Of a stretch of 64,000 nucleotides of DNA, positions 25,301-32,661 are shown one piece after another. This stretch comes from Armatimonadota bacterium (GTDB taxonomy: Bacteria > Armatimonadota > Fimbriimonadia > Fimbriimonadales > Fimbriimonadaceae): positions 19,196 through 83,195 of the forward strand of contig JACRPN010000010.1 of the NCBI GenBank assembly GCA_016223145.1. The letters run 5' to 3'. The translations under genes were made by a program, and so were the position numbers. The notes under the pieces were generated by a model, which was not told the DNA's origin, searched no databases, and saw only the letters and a list, made by a program, of their open reading frames with translations. Within the stretch, counting starts at the first letter, position 1. Each line of letters starts with the position of its first letter.

Positions 25301-25559
25301 AATCCCACAGGTCGCCCTTTCCATTGGCCAGAAGCGCCGGCGAGCTTGCGACGAGGATCTGATAGGCCTTCTGGAACTGGCCGCGGTCGGGCGATTCGAC
25401 GATCCAATAGAACCTGGGGACGGACTCGCCGACCGCAATAGGGTTCACGGCGTACTCGGTCTTGAGCCGGGTCGGGGAAAGGGAGGCTTTGGGCGCAGCC
25501 TGGGCGGCAGCGGCAAGCACAGCGAGGAGAAGGGCAAACAGGAGGGTCGTCATACGCAT
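22320..25559 (-). CDS. Alpha-L-rhamnosidase, GH78 family, secreted
   Basis: This enzyme hydrolyses terminal alpha-L-rhamnose from plant or microbial glycans. The 1079-residue product has a signal peptide (MRMTTLLFALLLAVLAAAAQA). An N-terminal Ig-like region, two beta-sandwich modules (including VTEAILLAAADNSCQVFVNGVEVG and ARLYVSALGLYEASLDGKRLGSAYFTPGWTDY), the (alpha/alpha)6 catalytic barrel and a C-terminal beta domain follow. Catalytic-region signatures include EVPTDCPQRDERLGWMGDAQVF, NYGDWLS, GATTIWERWDGW and NHYAFGAIGEWMY. ATG 25559 was chosen over the upstream frame because it gives an intact signal peptide; ATG 25553 is also possible. It heads the rhamnoside-use cluster. Confidence 0.95.
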   Translation of the reverse strand: MRMTTLLFALLLAVLAAAAQAAPKASLSPTRLKTEYAVNPIAVGESVPRFYWIVESPDRGQFQKAYQILVASSPALLANGKGDLWDSGKVASSETAHVEFGGKPLASRQRAWWKVRVWNDEGTASSWSKSASFEVALLKNSDWKAQWIGMPSAPGEANHMDDASWIWYPDQDEKGDSPSGPSIYRKEFELGSGKVTEAILLAAADNSCQVFVNGVEVGTSNSFSSIKSLDVKGKLKAGRNVLAVVANNSGGPAGLAVVLRVRQGAKETRVVTDGSWISALDSTEDWKNMAGTPTGFVPPKVVAKMGSGPWGTPRFSLPQDPSPYLRKDFATTKKVKAARLYVSALGLYEASLDGKRLGSAYFTPGWTDYAKHIQYQVFDVTAALQPGKHALGLVLGDGWYCGNVCWFGRNLYGPKPRGLAQLEIEFDDGTKQTVVSDASWRSSTGPILLNDTLMGEDHDARLEMPGWDKAGFKDSGWGTVAAEPVGSVPLVPQNDAQVRKITELKPQKVYQSPNGATVFDLGQNMVGWARLKVRGPAGTTVRLRFAEVLEPNGDIYVTNLRSAKQTDTYVLSGKGVEIWEPKFTFHGFRYVEVAGYPGLCGPDAITGVVLSSANIPTGTFECSNAMVNQLQHNIVWGMMGNYLEVPTDCPQRDERLGWMGDAQVFVRTGCFNFDIAPFMTKWIRDVRDAQSAAGAYRDVSPNALGEGNSGSPAWGDAGIIVPWTIYRCYGDKRVLERHYDSMKKWIAYLLEENPDFIWVKRSGANYGDWLSIQADTPRDVLATAYWAHSTQLLSKIAGVLGKKADETKYAKLFGQIRDAWNAKYVQPDGRIHGNTQTCYVMALRFELLPESLREKAVQYLTEDIASRNGLLSTGFVGTGILAPTLSDVQQHDAAYKLLLNEEFPSWGYTIKHGATTIWERWDGWTDTKGFQDAGMNSFNHYAFGAIGEWMYSRVAGIDLAGVEPAYGVLKINPVVGGGLTWAKGSLDTIHGKVSSSWKLEGGKFILDVTIPANTWAEVIFATPEPEKVTEGGKAIPNLDQGKGQLKKKPVLVYSKFDTATVLVGGGTYHFEAAAPKGAH

Positions 25560-25684
25560 GGCACCGGGTCCGTTAAGGAAAGTTGGACACCGGCGCGCGA
25601 AAGTCCTGCGGGGATTGGGCAAGGGAATTGGGGTGCGGGGCTCTTGAGGCGGGGAGAGCCGCCTCGGGACCAAACCGTAGAGGT

Positions 25685-25730
25685 GAAGGCGGCGCGTCAA
25701 TCAGCGATTCGCTGTCGACGCGCCGCCTTC
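25685..25730 (-). terminator. 14-bp stem hairpin after the PEP-CTERM gene
   Basis: GAAGGCGGCGCGTC (25685-25698) pairs perfectly with GACGCGCCGCCTTC (25717-25730). The intervening 18 nt contain a smaller AGCGATTCGCT hairpin. It lies 45 nt downstream of the PEP-CTERM stop on the minus strand. The stem strength suits a terminator, but the following T-run is short. Confidence 0.6.
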
Positions 25731-25774
25731 AGACTTGTCTCCACAGCCACGTCCGTGGAGAAGGTGTTAGCATG

Positions 25775-26548
25775 CTATTTCCGGCGTCGGCGCAGGACTG
25801 CCATTGCGCCCAAACCAAGTACGGCCAACGTGCCAGGCTCGGGAACGGGGACCACATCGAGACCATTGACCCAGCCTCCGGCAAAGAACGAGCTCGTTAG
25901 CGTCCCACCAGTGGTGTATGAGCGGATGGTTTTGTCGCCAAAGCCCATGGATACCCAGACCGTGCTAGCGCCCGAATCGAACCCCAGGCCCGATAGAGCG
26001 AACGCGGAGCCCGCAGAGAACGAAGACTGAACGGATCCCCCATTGTCGAGCTCATAGACGTTGCCGTCGCTGTAGTTGGCAACCCACATGCGCGATGCTG
26101 TGCCATCAATGCCCGTGCCGCCGCTCAATATCCCGGTTCCGCTCACAAAGGAGCCACCCGTGGTGTGACGGTCCACATTTCCCGAGCTCCAATACAAAGC
26201 CAGCAAGTTGGTTCCATCGTCACCGAGACCTTCATTCGAGTGACTACTGAAGATGTTAAACATGGCTCCGGTCGTTAGGTTGACTTCACCCACGTTGCCG
26301 CCCACGTCGGAAATGAACACACGACCGCCGATGATCGCAACACCGACTCCAGTACTCGGCAGGCCCGAGATCGCCAGAGATTCCTGAACATTGCCAGCAA
26401 AATCCCACTCGATCAGCTTAGGAGCACCGCTAACCTCCAATCCAACAAGAGTTCCGGGAGTGACGCTAAACCCTATCGCCTGAACTCCACCGATTGCCAC
26501 GAACGAAAAGGCCGCAAGGCTGCGGCCGATATTGCCTCTCATTTCCAT
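25775..26548 (-). CDS. PEP-CTERM sorting-domain protein
   Basis: This is a secreted 257-residue protein with an N-terminal signal (about 1-24) and a C-terminal PEP-CTERM tag, VPEPGTLAVLGLGAMAVLRRRRK: VPEP motif, hydrophobic helix, basic end. Such tails are recognised by exosortase, which is not encoded in this window. The body has repeating beta-propeller-like strands (FISDVGGNVGEVNLTTGAM, MWVANYSDGNVYELDNGGSV, VWVSMGFGDKTIRSY), suggesting a WD/NHL-like propeller. Function unknown; usually part of an extracellular matrix. The ATG is at 26548. The 283-nt region upstream holds no gene. Confidence 0.9.
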   Translation of the reverse strand: MEMRGNIGRSLAAFSFVAIGGVQAIGFSVTPGTLVGLEVSGAPKLIEWDFAGNVQESLAISGLPSTGVGVAIIGGRVFISDVGGNVGEVNLTTGAMFNIFSSHSNEGLGDDGTNLLALYWSSGNVDRHTTGGSFVSGTGILSGGTGIDGTASRMWVANYSDGNVYELDNGGSVQSSFSAGSAFALSGLGFDSGASTVWVSMGFGDKTIRSYTTGGTLTSSFFAGGWVNGLDVVPVPEPGTLAVLGLGAMAVLRRRRK

Positions 26549-26831
26549 TCAACTCCCAGGGCTACAAAAGTACGCAGAAGCGCGTGCCCGTGCTGGTAAT
26601 TGTCTCAAGGACCCAACAATGTGACAACAAAGTAGAGATTCTCTTCTCTGAAGCTCAGATTGCGCAGGGAATATTCGTGGCGCCGGCAAAGGCGCCTCCA
26701 TTCCCGGAGCTTCCTTCAACAGGCAGTAGAGCCTGAATGATTGTCCTCCTGGTTTTGTCCGGTCCTGTTCGGGGTGTCTCCTGGCCCTCGTGGCTGCATT
26801 GAGTGGCGGTCGGCCACGTAGAAGTGTAAGG

Positions 26832-27206
26832 ATGGCCTGGAAACTCTTTTACGATGCAAGCTGCCAGCTCTGCCACGAGAGCCAGTTGCGCGTGGAGGGC
26901 TGGGCCAAGGCTGCCGGGCAGCCGCTGGAGGTTCACGCCCTTCATAGCCCAGAAGGGCAGTTGCTCGGGCTGACGACCAAAGACATCGTTCTAATCGTCG
27001 ACCGAACTTACGTTGGGTCGGATGCCTGGATCAAGCTCTGCGAGATCGCACCCTGGCCGCTCCGGTGGGTGTCTGTCGCTGGAAAGGTCCCCGTAGCCCG
27101 GTGGGCTGTGGCGGTGGTCTATCGTTTCGTTGCGGCGACGCGCCATCGCTGGCGCGGGCAGAGGGAGTGCCCGGTGCCGTCCAATGAGAGCAGCGCCAAG
27201 GGCTAG
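26832..27206 (+). CDS. DCC-family (DUF393) thiol-disulfide oxidoreductase-like protein
   Basis: This small protein of 124 residues starts WKLFYDASCQLCHESQ with the D-x-x-C-x-x-C motif of the DCC/DUF393 family. It continues with VHALHSPEGQLLGLTTKDIVLIVDRTYVGSDAWIKLCEIAPWPLRW, also typical. A basic C-terminal tail (ATRHRWRGQREC) follows a hydrophobic helix. Members are predicted thioredoxin-fold redox proteins. The start is ATG 26832; in-frame codons upstream (from 26790) add residues without conservation. No operon partner is evident. Confidence 0.88.
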   Translation: MAWKLFYDASCQLCHESQLRVEGWAKAAGQPLEVHALHSPEGQLLGLTTKDIVLIVDRTYVGSDAWIKLCEIAPWPLRWVSVAGKVPVARWAVAVVYRFVAATRHRWRGQRECPVPSNESSAKG

Positions 27207-27222
27207 GCTCTCTCGCCTGCCG

Positions 27223-27280
27223 CCCCCTCACCCGGTTCCCCCGACGATCGGGGTCACCGCCTCTCCCCGATGGGGCGAGG
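27223..27280. repeat. CCCCTCACCC...CTCTCCCC intergenic element, copy 2
   Basis: This is the second copy of the element described at 9142-9189. It has the CCCCCTCACCCGGTT head, a CCCCCGACGATCGGGG palindrome in the middle, then CACCGCCTCTCCCCGATGGGGCG. It lies between the DCC gene and the CocE-type hydrolase gene in a 275-nt gap without coding signal. Confidence 0.7.
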
Positions 27281-27369
27281 CGAGACGCCCCTTCACTTCG
27301 TTCACCGGTCCCTTTTGCAAGCTCAAGGCAGGCTTCTTCCACGAGGATGAGGCGGTTCAACGGACTCCG

Positions 27370-27432
27370 ATCCCCTATCCACTATCCTTTGTCCCTTATC
27401 CCGCTGTTCCCTCGTCCCTTCGTCCCTCTTCC
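27370..27432 (-). repeat. Degenerate 7-8 nt repeat array, GGGACGAA/GGGACAAA type
   Basis: On the minus strand this reads as GGGACGAAGGGACGAGGGAAC... with 7-8 nt spacing. It includes GGGACAAAGG, the same unit as in the miaB insert at 17292-17300. It lies just upstream of the CocE-type hydrolase gene and is not coding there. Confidence 0.7.
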
Positions 27433-27481
27433 TCCAAACCCCGGCGCGTCATAGGTATCTTCCGGCTAGAGGGTCAATCCA

Positions 27482-29827
27482 ATGCTTTCGCGTCTTCGCC
27501 TTGTCTTGCCAGTCGCCGCTGCGCTGCTGCTTTCTGCTTGGTGCAACGCCGATCGTTTCGAACTCAAGTTCACGTTTGGTGGGGCGCCCGCCGACCAGGA
27601 GGTCGTCGAGACAAAGCCCGACGGGAGCTTCGAATCCAAATCCTCGCTGTCCATTGCCGGAACGACCATCGAGAGCGCAATGACCGGCAAGATCGTTGGC
27701 GGAGTGCTCACCGAATTCGTTTTGAAGGAGAGCCGCGGCCCGCAGTCCTACACGCTCTCGGCCTCCGGCGAAAAGATGAAGGTGGAGGCAGGAGGAAAAA
27801 CCCAAGAAGTCCCCTACAAGGCCCCAACCGTCTTCTTTGCCAATTTCCACCCGTGGCTTTCCTCTTCCGTAACGAAGGTCTATAGCATCCCGAAAGGTGG
27901 TGCGCAGGACGTTCAGGTCTACGTCATCGAGGCGGGTACGGCTCTAAAGTGCTCTGTGACGTTCAAGAAGTCCCGTGTCGTGCCCGTCGACGGCAAGAAC
28001 CGCCTGGTTCAGACCTTCAGCCTTCGCTTCCCTACGATGGTCGAGATGGATCTGTCGGTCGTGGAGAACGGCCCCTTGGCGGCGTGGGACGTGCCTGCGC
28101 AGCGCATTCAGGCCGTCCTCAGGGGCTACGAGACATTGACCGTCGATCCGACGACGCTCATGAAGGAATTGAGCCAGCCGACCTATGGGGTCAAGGTGGA
28201 CAAGGGCGTCAAGGTCAGGATGCGCGACGGCGTGACGCTGGTGGCCGACGTGATCCGGCCCGATGGCGAAGGGAAGTTCCCGGCGATCTTGGTTCGCACG
28301 CCTTATGGCCGTGCGGCGGCCGGCGCCGAAGGGGATTGGTGGGCCAAGCGCGGCTATGCCTATGTCGTGCAGGACGTTCGCGGCCGGTTCGATTCTGAGG
28401 GCAATTTCGAGCCGATGATGCGGGAGAAGAAGGACGGCTACGACACCTTGGATTGGGTTGCCAAACAGCCTTGGTCGGACGGCAAGGCGGGGATGATCGG
28501 AGGCAGCTATCTTGGATTTGTGCAGTGGGCTGCCGCCGTGACCAAGCACCCGGCGCTCAAGTGCATCGTGCCGCAGGTTTCACCACCGGACATGTTCTTC
28601 AACATCCCCTACGACCACGGCGTGTTCATGCTGTTTGGCGCGGTGTGGTGGGCCAACGTGGTCAAGGATAGAAGCTCCGTCGAGGTGGCCCTGAGCGGGC
28701 TCAAGGGCGCGGAGAAGCTGACGACGCTGCCGCTCTCGAAGGTGGACGACGCGATCTTCGGAAGGAGCATTCCCTTCTATGACAAGTGGCTGAAAATGGA
28801 CACCTGGGCAGCCTTCAAAGACTCGAACTACCTGGAGGACCTGAAGGGCGTGACGATTCCTGCGCTGCATATCTCGGGCTGGTGGGATGGCGACGGGATC
28901 GGCACCAAGATGAACTGGGCCAAGATGCGTGAGCTTGGGCGCAAGAACCAGTGGCTGGTTTATGGTCCGTGGACCCATTTCTTCAACTCCAGTACGCGCC
29001 TTGGCGACGTGGATTACGGGCCGACGGCGGTCATCGATTTGCAGAGCCTGTATCTGCGCTGGTTCGACACCTGGCTAAAGGGCAAGAAGGTCGGGCTGGA
29101 AAGCGTGCCGAAGGTGCAGGCGTTCCTGATGGGCGCGAATGAATGGAAGACGCTTTCCGATTGGCCTGCACCCACTGCCAAGAAGACGACCTACTACTTC
29201 GCTTCGAGCGGGTCCGCCACGACCACGAAGCCCGGAAGGCTCTCGACGACCCGGTCGAACCGAGGGGCCAGGTCCGACAAATACACCTATGACCCCGCGA
29301 TCGCAAAGGTCACTGGCAAAGAGGCCGACATTTCGGCGGCCACGACCGTTGCCGACCTCAGGGACGAGTCGGGCGGCGTGTTGATGTACCAGAGCGAGCC
29401 GATGAAGAAGTCGCTCGATATAATAGGGCCAATTCAAGCAAAGCTGTACTTTTCAACGAGCGCAAAGGACACCGATTTCTTCGTTACCTTGCTGGACATC
29501 GATGCGAAGGGCGTTGCCCGGGTGATTGGCCAACCAGGCAAAATCCGCGCGAAGTACTTGAAGGATTGGAACAAGCCCCAACTTCTGAAGCCGAACGCGA
29601 TCTACAGCTTGGACGTAGAGCTTTGGGACACGGCGCACCGGTTCCTGCCTGGACACCGGATGGCGGTGCTGGTCAATAGCTCTGCCTTTCCGGGTTATGC
29701 CAGGAACCTAAACACTGGAGAGAGCTATGAGACGGGCACGAAGATGGTGAAAGCCACACAGACGATCTACCACTCTGTGAAACGCCCCAGCGGGATCACG
29801 TTCTACGTGCTGCCGAGCGGGAAATGA
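27482..29827 (+). CDS. Secreted CocE/NonD-family serine hydrolase (X-Pro dipeptidyl-peptidase-like)
   Basis: The 781-residue product has a signal peptide (MLSRLRLVLPVAAALLLSAWCNA) and a unique N-terminal domain (about 25-230). The alpha/beta hydrolase domain follows, with VRMRDGVTLVADVIRPDGEGKFPAILVRTPYGR. The catalytic Ser is in GMIGGSYLGFVQW, the Asp region is ISGWWDGDGIG, and the His is in VYGPWTHFF. A C-terminal jelly-roll (about 560-780) ends it, as in CocE and X-prolyl dipeptidyl peptidases. The substrate may be peptides or esters. The ATG lies at 27482. It is monocistronic as far as visible. Confidence 0.93.
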   Translation: MLSRLRLVLPVAAALLLSAWCNADRFELKFTFGGAPADQEVVETKPDGSFESKSSLSIAGTTIESAMTGKIVGGVLTEFVLKESRGPQSYTLSASGEKMKVEAGGKTQEVPYKAPTVFFANFHPWLSSSVTKVYSIPKGGAQDVQVYVIEAGTALKCSVTFKKSRVVPVDGKNRLVQTFSLRFPTMVEMDLSVVENGPLAAWDVPAQRIQAVLRGYETLTVDPTTLMKELSQPTYGVKVDKGVKVRMRDGVTLVADVIRPDGEGKFPAILVRTPYGRAAAGAEGDWWAKRGYAYVVQDVRGRFDSEGNFEPMMREKKDGYDTLDWVAKQPWSDGKAGMIGGSYLGFVQWAAAVTKHPALKCIVPQVSPPDMFFNIPYDHGVFMLFGAVWWANVVKDRSSVEVALSGLKGAEKLTTLPLSKVDDAIFGRSIPFYDKWLKMDTWAAFKDSNYLEDLKGVTIPALHISGWWDGDGIGTKMNWAKMRELGRKNQWLVYGPWTHFFNSSTRLGDVDYGPTAVIDLQSLYLRWFDTWLKGKKVGLESVPKVQAFLMGANEWKTLSDWPAPTAKKTTYYFASSGSATTTKPGRLSTTRSNRGARSDKYTYDPAIAKVTGKEADISAATTVADLRDESGGVLMYQSEPMKKSLDIIGPIQAKLYFSTSAKDTDFFVTLLDIDAKGVARVIGQPGKIRAKYLKDWNKPQLLKPNAIYSLDVELWDTAHRFLPGHRMAVLVNSSAFPGYARNLNTGESYETGTKMVKATQTIYHSVKRPSGITFYVLPSGK

Positions 29828-29874
29828 GGGGTTGTGGTGGGAGACTCTGAAAGAAGAGGAACAAAGGGGCGAAG

Positions 29875-29913
29875 CCCCCTCACCCGGTTCGCTACGTGCA
29901 CCGGCCTCTCCCC
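29875..29913. repeat. CCCCTCACCC...CTCTCCCC intergenic element, copy 3
   Basis: This copy has the CCCCCTCACCCGGTTCGC head, CTACGTGCACCGG in the middle and a CCTCTCCCC tail. It lies between the CocE-type gene and tRNA-Cys. The rest of the 282-nt gap contains further low-complexity Cys/Pro-type codon runs but no gene. Confidence 0.7.
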
Positions 29914-30109
29914 TTTGGTGCGCGGCGGTGTGGGCCCCCACGCACCCTCCCGCACCTTCATGCGCCTTCGTGCTGAGCATCACAGCAATAAGAGCTCGGC
30001 CGGAGCCTCGCCCTCTAGAAGCGACCTTATTTCAGGCACCAGGCCCCGCGCCTCGGACCTCGGACCCAAGACCACTTCCCCAGGAGTCCAAGTGATTTGG
30101 GAGAAAAAG

Positions 30110-30185
30110 TGGAGGCGCCGAGCGGATTCGAACCGCTGAATGAGGGTTTTGCAGACCCTTCCCTTAACCACTTGGGTACGGCGCC
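30110..30185 (-). tRNA. tRNA-Cys (anticodon GCA), CCA encoded
   Basis: On the minus strand the cloverleaf is complete. A perfect 7-bp acceptor stem pairs GGCGCCG with CGGCGCC. The anticodon loop is CU-GCA-AA with an AGGGU/ACCCU stem, and the T-arm holds GGTTCGAATCC. The discriminator is U (position 30113), the tRNA-Cys identity base. The 3' CCA is encoded at 30110-30112. A short T-run immediately downstream may end transcription. Confidence 0.96.
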
Positions 30186-30384
30186 GAGATGCAGATTGTA
30201 TCCGAAATGCGGTGCGTTCTGGGGCTTCTCCGACGTCCTCAAGGCTAAGCCCACGGCTTAAGGCTCAAGGATGAGGGACGGAGAGCGAATTGGCTGAGAT
30301 GACGTCAGGAAACGTCGTGACTTTGAGGAGGGGATGTCATAATTCTCGGCGCGGAGCCGTTTCGGCTCATGCGAGCGGCCACCG

Positions 30385-31776
30385 ATGATTCAACCCACGG
30401 CGTCGAGCAGTGAAGCCCTCGCGGCGCCGTTGGCGTCGGCATCCGCGAACCCCTTTGCCAGCTTACCGGCCATCCTTCCGAACCCCCACAGAGGCGCTCT
30501 TGCCGCTCTTGGCGATTGGCGGCTGATCGCCTGGAACCTCGCGCTGATCGTGGCCGCACCGGTGTTGCTCTGTATGAAGCTGCGCAAGTACCTCAAGAAG
30601 CGGTTCAACTACGAGTTCAACCCAAAGCGGTGGTTTTTGAGCCAGGCTTCGCGCATTGAACCCGGCAAGCCGCACATCCTTTTTGTCGGCGCGACGTATG
30701 GCGAGGTCCGGCTTTGCGAGCCGCTGATCGAGGGCCTGCGCAGCGACCATCCTGAACTGCAGATCACGATCGCCACGCGAGATCGGCACACGATGGAGCA
30801 GTGGGCCATGCGCAGACCGGGCGACCGAATGGTGCTGTTGCCGTTTGATTTCATCTGGCCCGTAGCCAAGTTCCTCACCAGGGAGCGCCCGGACTATGTC
30901 GTCTTCTCCGAGATGTATTCGTTTCCTAACCTGGTGGTCGGGGCGAAGAGAATGGGCTCGAAACTGGCGGCGATCAACGCTCGCGCGAAGGACTTCGCCG
31001 GGCCGTCTCGCTATGAGCGCGGCTACTACCGCTGGATTCTGGGCCACTTCGACGCGATCGGTGTGCAAACGCAGAGCTATCGTGACCGGATTCTCAGGCT
31101 CTCGCGGAAGTTCGAGCCTGTGGTGACCGGCAATCTCAAGTTGGGCTTGGATACGCCCTCGCTCAGCGGCAAGGCCAAGCCATCGCTCCAAGCCTGGCTG
31201 CGCAAGGCGACGGGACTGCCGATCCTTGCCGCCGGCAGCAGCAGCACCGATGAGGAAGATGACTTCATCTTGAATGCCTTTGAGGAGGTCCGTCTGGCGG
31301 TGCCTTGCAGGCTGCTGTTTGCGCCAAGGAACTTGGCCCGCGCGCCCAAGCTCTTGCGCGATGCCGCCGATCGAGGCTTGACGATCAGCCGCAGGTCGCA
31401 CGACGAGGCCGCCGGGGACTTGCTTCTGCTCGACACGATGGGCGAGCTGTCTCACGCATATTCGTTCGCGGTAGCGGCCTATGTTGGGGGTTCGCTGAAC
31501 GGCATGGGCCACAACGTCCTCGAGCCCGCGCTCCACGGCATTCCGGTTTCGTATGGACCGCGGCGCGGGCACTTTGAGGACATTCAGAAGGCCTGTGAGG
31601 AGGCCGGCGTGGGGTTCCGGCTCAGCACATCGTCCGAGTTGGCGGCGCACTGGAAACAGGTTCTGACCGATGGGCCGTTTCGGGAAGCGGTCCGGGAGCG
31701 GGCGCCGCAGCTTATGCACGGGCGAAGGGCGCCAGTGGACAGCACCCTCTGGGTGCTGCGGCAGCTCTTTGTTTAG
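30385..31776 (+). CDS. GT30-family (Kdo transferase WaaA/KdtA-like) glycosyltransferase, paralog 1
   Basis: WaaA enzymes transfer Kdo onto lipid A at the inner membrane. The 463-residue product has a disordered N-terminus and one anchor helix (LIAWNLALIVAAPVLLCMKLRKYL). It then shows the GE base-motif region (FVGATYGEVRLCEPLIEGL), the SEMYSFPNLV equivalent of the conserved E-x-W-P-N site, and TGNLKLG. The C-terminal half carries LLLLDTMGELSHAYSFAVAAYVGGSLNGMGHNVLEPALHG. All family motifs are recognisable. It is followed by an inverted glycosyltransferase gene and then a second paralog, suggesting a surface-glycan locus. Whether the acceptor is lipid A is unknown. Confidence 0.87.
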   Translation: MIQPTASSSEALAAPLASASANPFASLPAILPNPHRGALAALGDWRLIAWNLALIVAAPVLLCMKLRKYLKKRFNYEFNPKRWFLSQASRIEPGKPHILFVGATYGEVRLCEPLIEGLRSDHPELQITIATRDRHTMEQWAMRRPGDRMVLLPFDFIWPVAKFLTRERPDYVVFSEMYSFPNLVVGAKRMGSKLAAINARAKDFAGPSRYERGYYRWILGHFDAIGVQTQSYRDRILRLSRKFEPVVTGNLKLGLDTPSLSGKAKPSLQAWLRKATGLPILAAGSSSTDEEDDFILNAFEEVRLAVPCRLLFAPRNLARAPKLLRDAADRGLTISRRSHDEAAGDLLLLDTMGELSHAYSFAVAAYVGGSLNGMGHNVLEPALHGIPVSYGPRRGHFEDIQKACEEAGVGFRLSTSSELAAHWKQVLTDGPFREAVRERAPQLMHGRRAPVDSTLWVLRQLFV

Positions 31777-31849
31777 GGGATTGTGGAGAGCAAGCCTGTC
31801 TCCTCTTCGGGCATCGACTCTGTCGGGCGCCGGCACTCATGAACCGGCC

Positions 31850-32617
31850 CTATCGCCAAAGCCGTTCGATTTCGTCAGAGAGATAGCGCCAGTCTCGGAT
31901 TCCCCAGATGGGGCTGCGCTTGAGGTGCCAGCGCCAGTAGCCCGGGTCTGCAAGCTGGTCGGGGCGAGGCTTTCCGTGAAATTTGAGGATCGCCGCCTCG
32001 GCCAGTTTCCTAGATGCCTGTGTTGGGTGAAGCCGCCGGAGCCTGCGAAGGCCCTTGTAGGATGCCACCATGCCCTTGGGCCAGGTGGCCACGAGCCGTT
32101 CGAGCCCATTCGCTTTGATCGCCGCGTCGGCGAAGTCTTGATCGCCTTTGAGCCGCACAGGATACTGCTTGCCCAAAGAGAAGTCGGAGAAGATCGCCGC
32201 GAGGCCCGCGTCTCGCCGAATGCGCATCACCGAAGTGTTGATGGTGTCCCACTCCCAGTCGTCGACCGCGATCAGGGGCTCGGGCCTGCCTTGAGCGAAA
32301 TCGAGCAACGGAGAGAGGCTTGATTGGATCACGAGCGTCGTATCCAGGAAGAAGAACTCCGGATAGGGCCAACCTCCCTTGCGAAACAGCTTGAGCTTGT
32401 GCTGGGTGACGCGCATCTCGGTTCGCCAGGCAGCGTCTTGCTCGACCTCGATCTGCTCGATCGGCTCCTCGAATCGGCGCTCCCGGTCAGTGAGGCACGT
32501 GAGGCGAAACGGCTGCGGACAGTGCCTCTGGAGCATCCGATAGAGCCGCTCCACATAGAGGTCCGGAAGGCCCTCGCCCACCTGCAGGCACACAAACTCC
32601 GGGCCGGGCTCGGGCAT
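31850..32617 (-). CDS. Glycosyltransferase-like protein with altered DxD site
   Basis: This 255-residue cytosolic protein resembles a bacterial glycosyltransferase family (GT8-like fold). Features are LPDLYVERLYRMLQRHCPQPFRLTCLTDR, FFFLDTTLVIQSSLSPLL where related proteins have D-x-D (here D-T-T), NTSVMRIRRDAG, GDQDF, and a final AILKFHGKPRPDQL. The changed metal-binding site may alter activity. ATG 32617 was chosen over an upstream in-frame start that would overlap the divergent GT30 gene. It is divergent from paralog 2 (starts 45 nt apart). Confidence 0.75.
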   Translation of the reverse strand: MPEPGPEFVCLQVGEGLPDLYVERLYRMLQRHCPQPFRLTCLTDRERRFEEPIEQIEVEQDAAWRTEMRVTQHKLKLFRKGGWPYPEFFFLDTTLVIQSSLSPLLDFAQGRPEPLIAVDDWEWDTINTSVMRIRRDAGLAAIFSDFSLGKQYPVRLKGDQDFADAAIKANGLERLVATWPKGMVASYKGLRRLRRLHPTQASRKLAEAAILKFHGKPRPDQLADPGYWRWHLKRSPIWGIRDWRYLSDEIERLWR

Positions 32618-32661
32618 AGGGCCAGTATACTTTCGGCCCTCATACACCCCGGCGCCCAAGC

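Noticed and set aside
26549..26620. Sigma-54 promoter upstream of the PEP-CTERM gene at 25775-26548
   Set aside because: A GGCAC...TTCTGC string exists, but the GG-to-GC spacing is 11 nt rather than the required 10.
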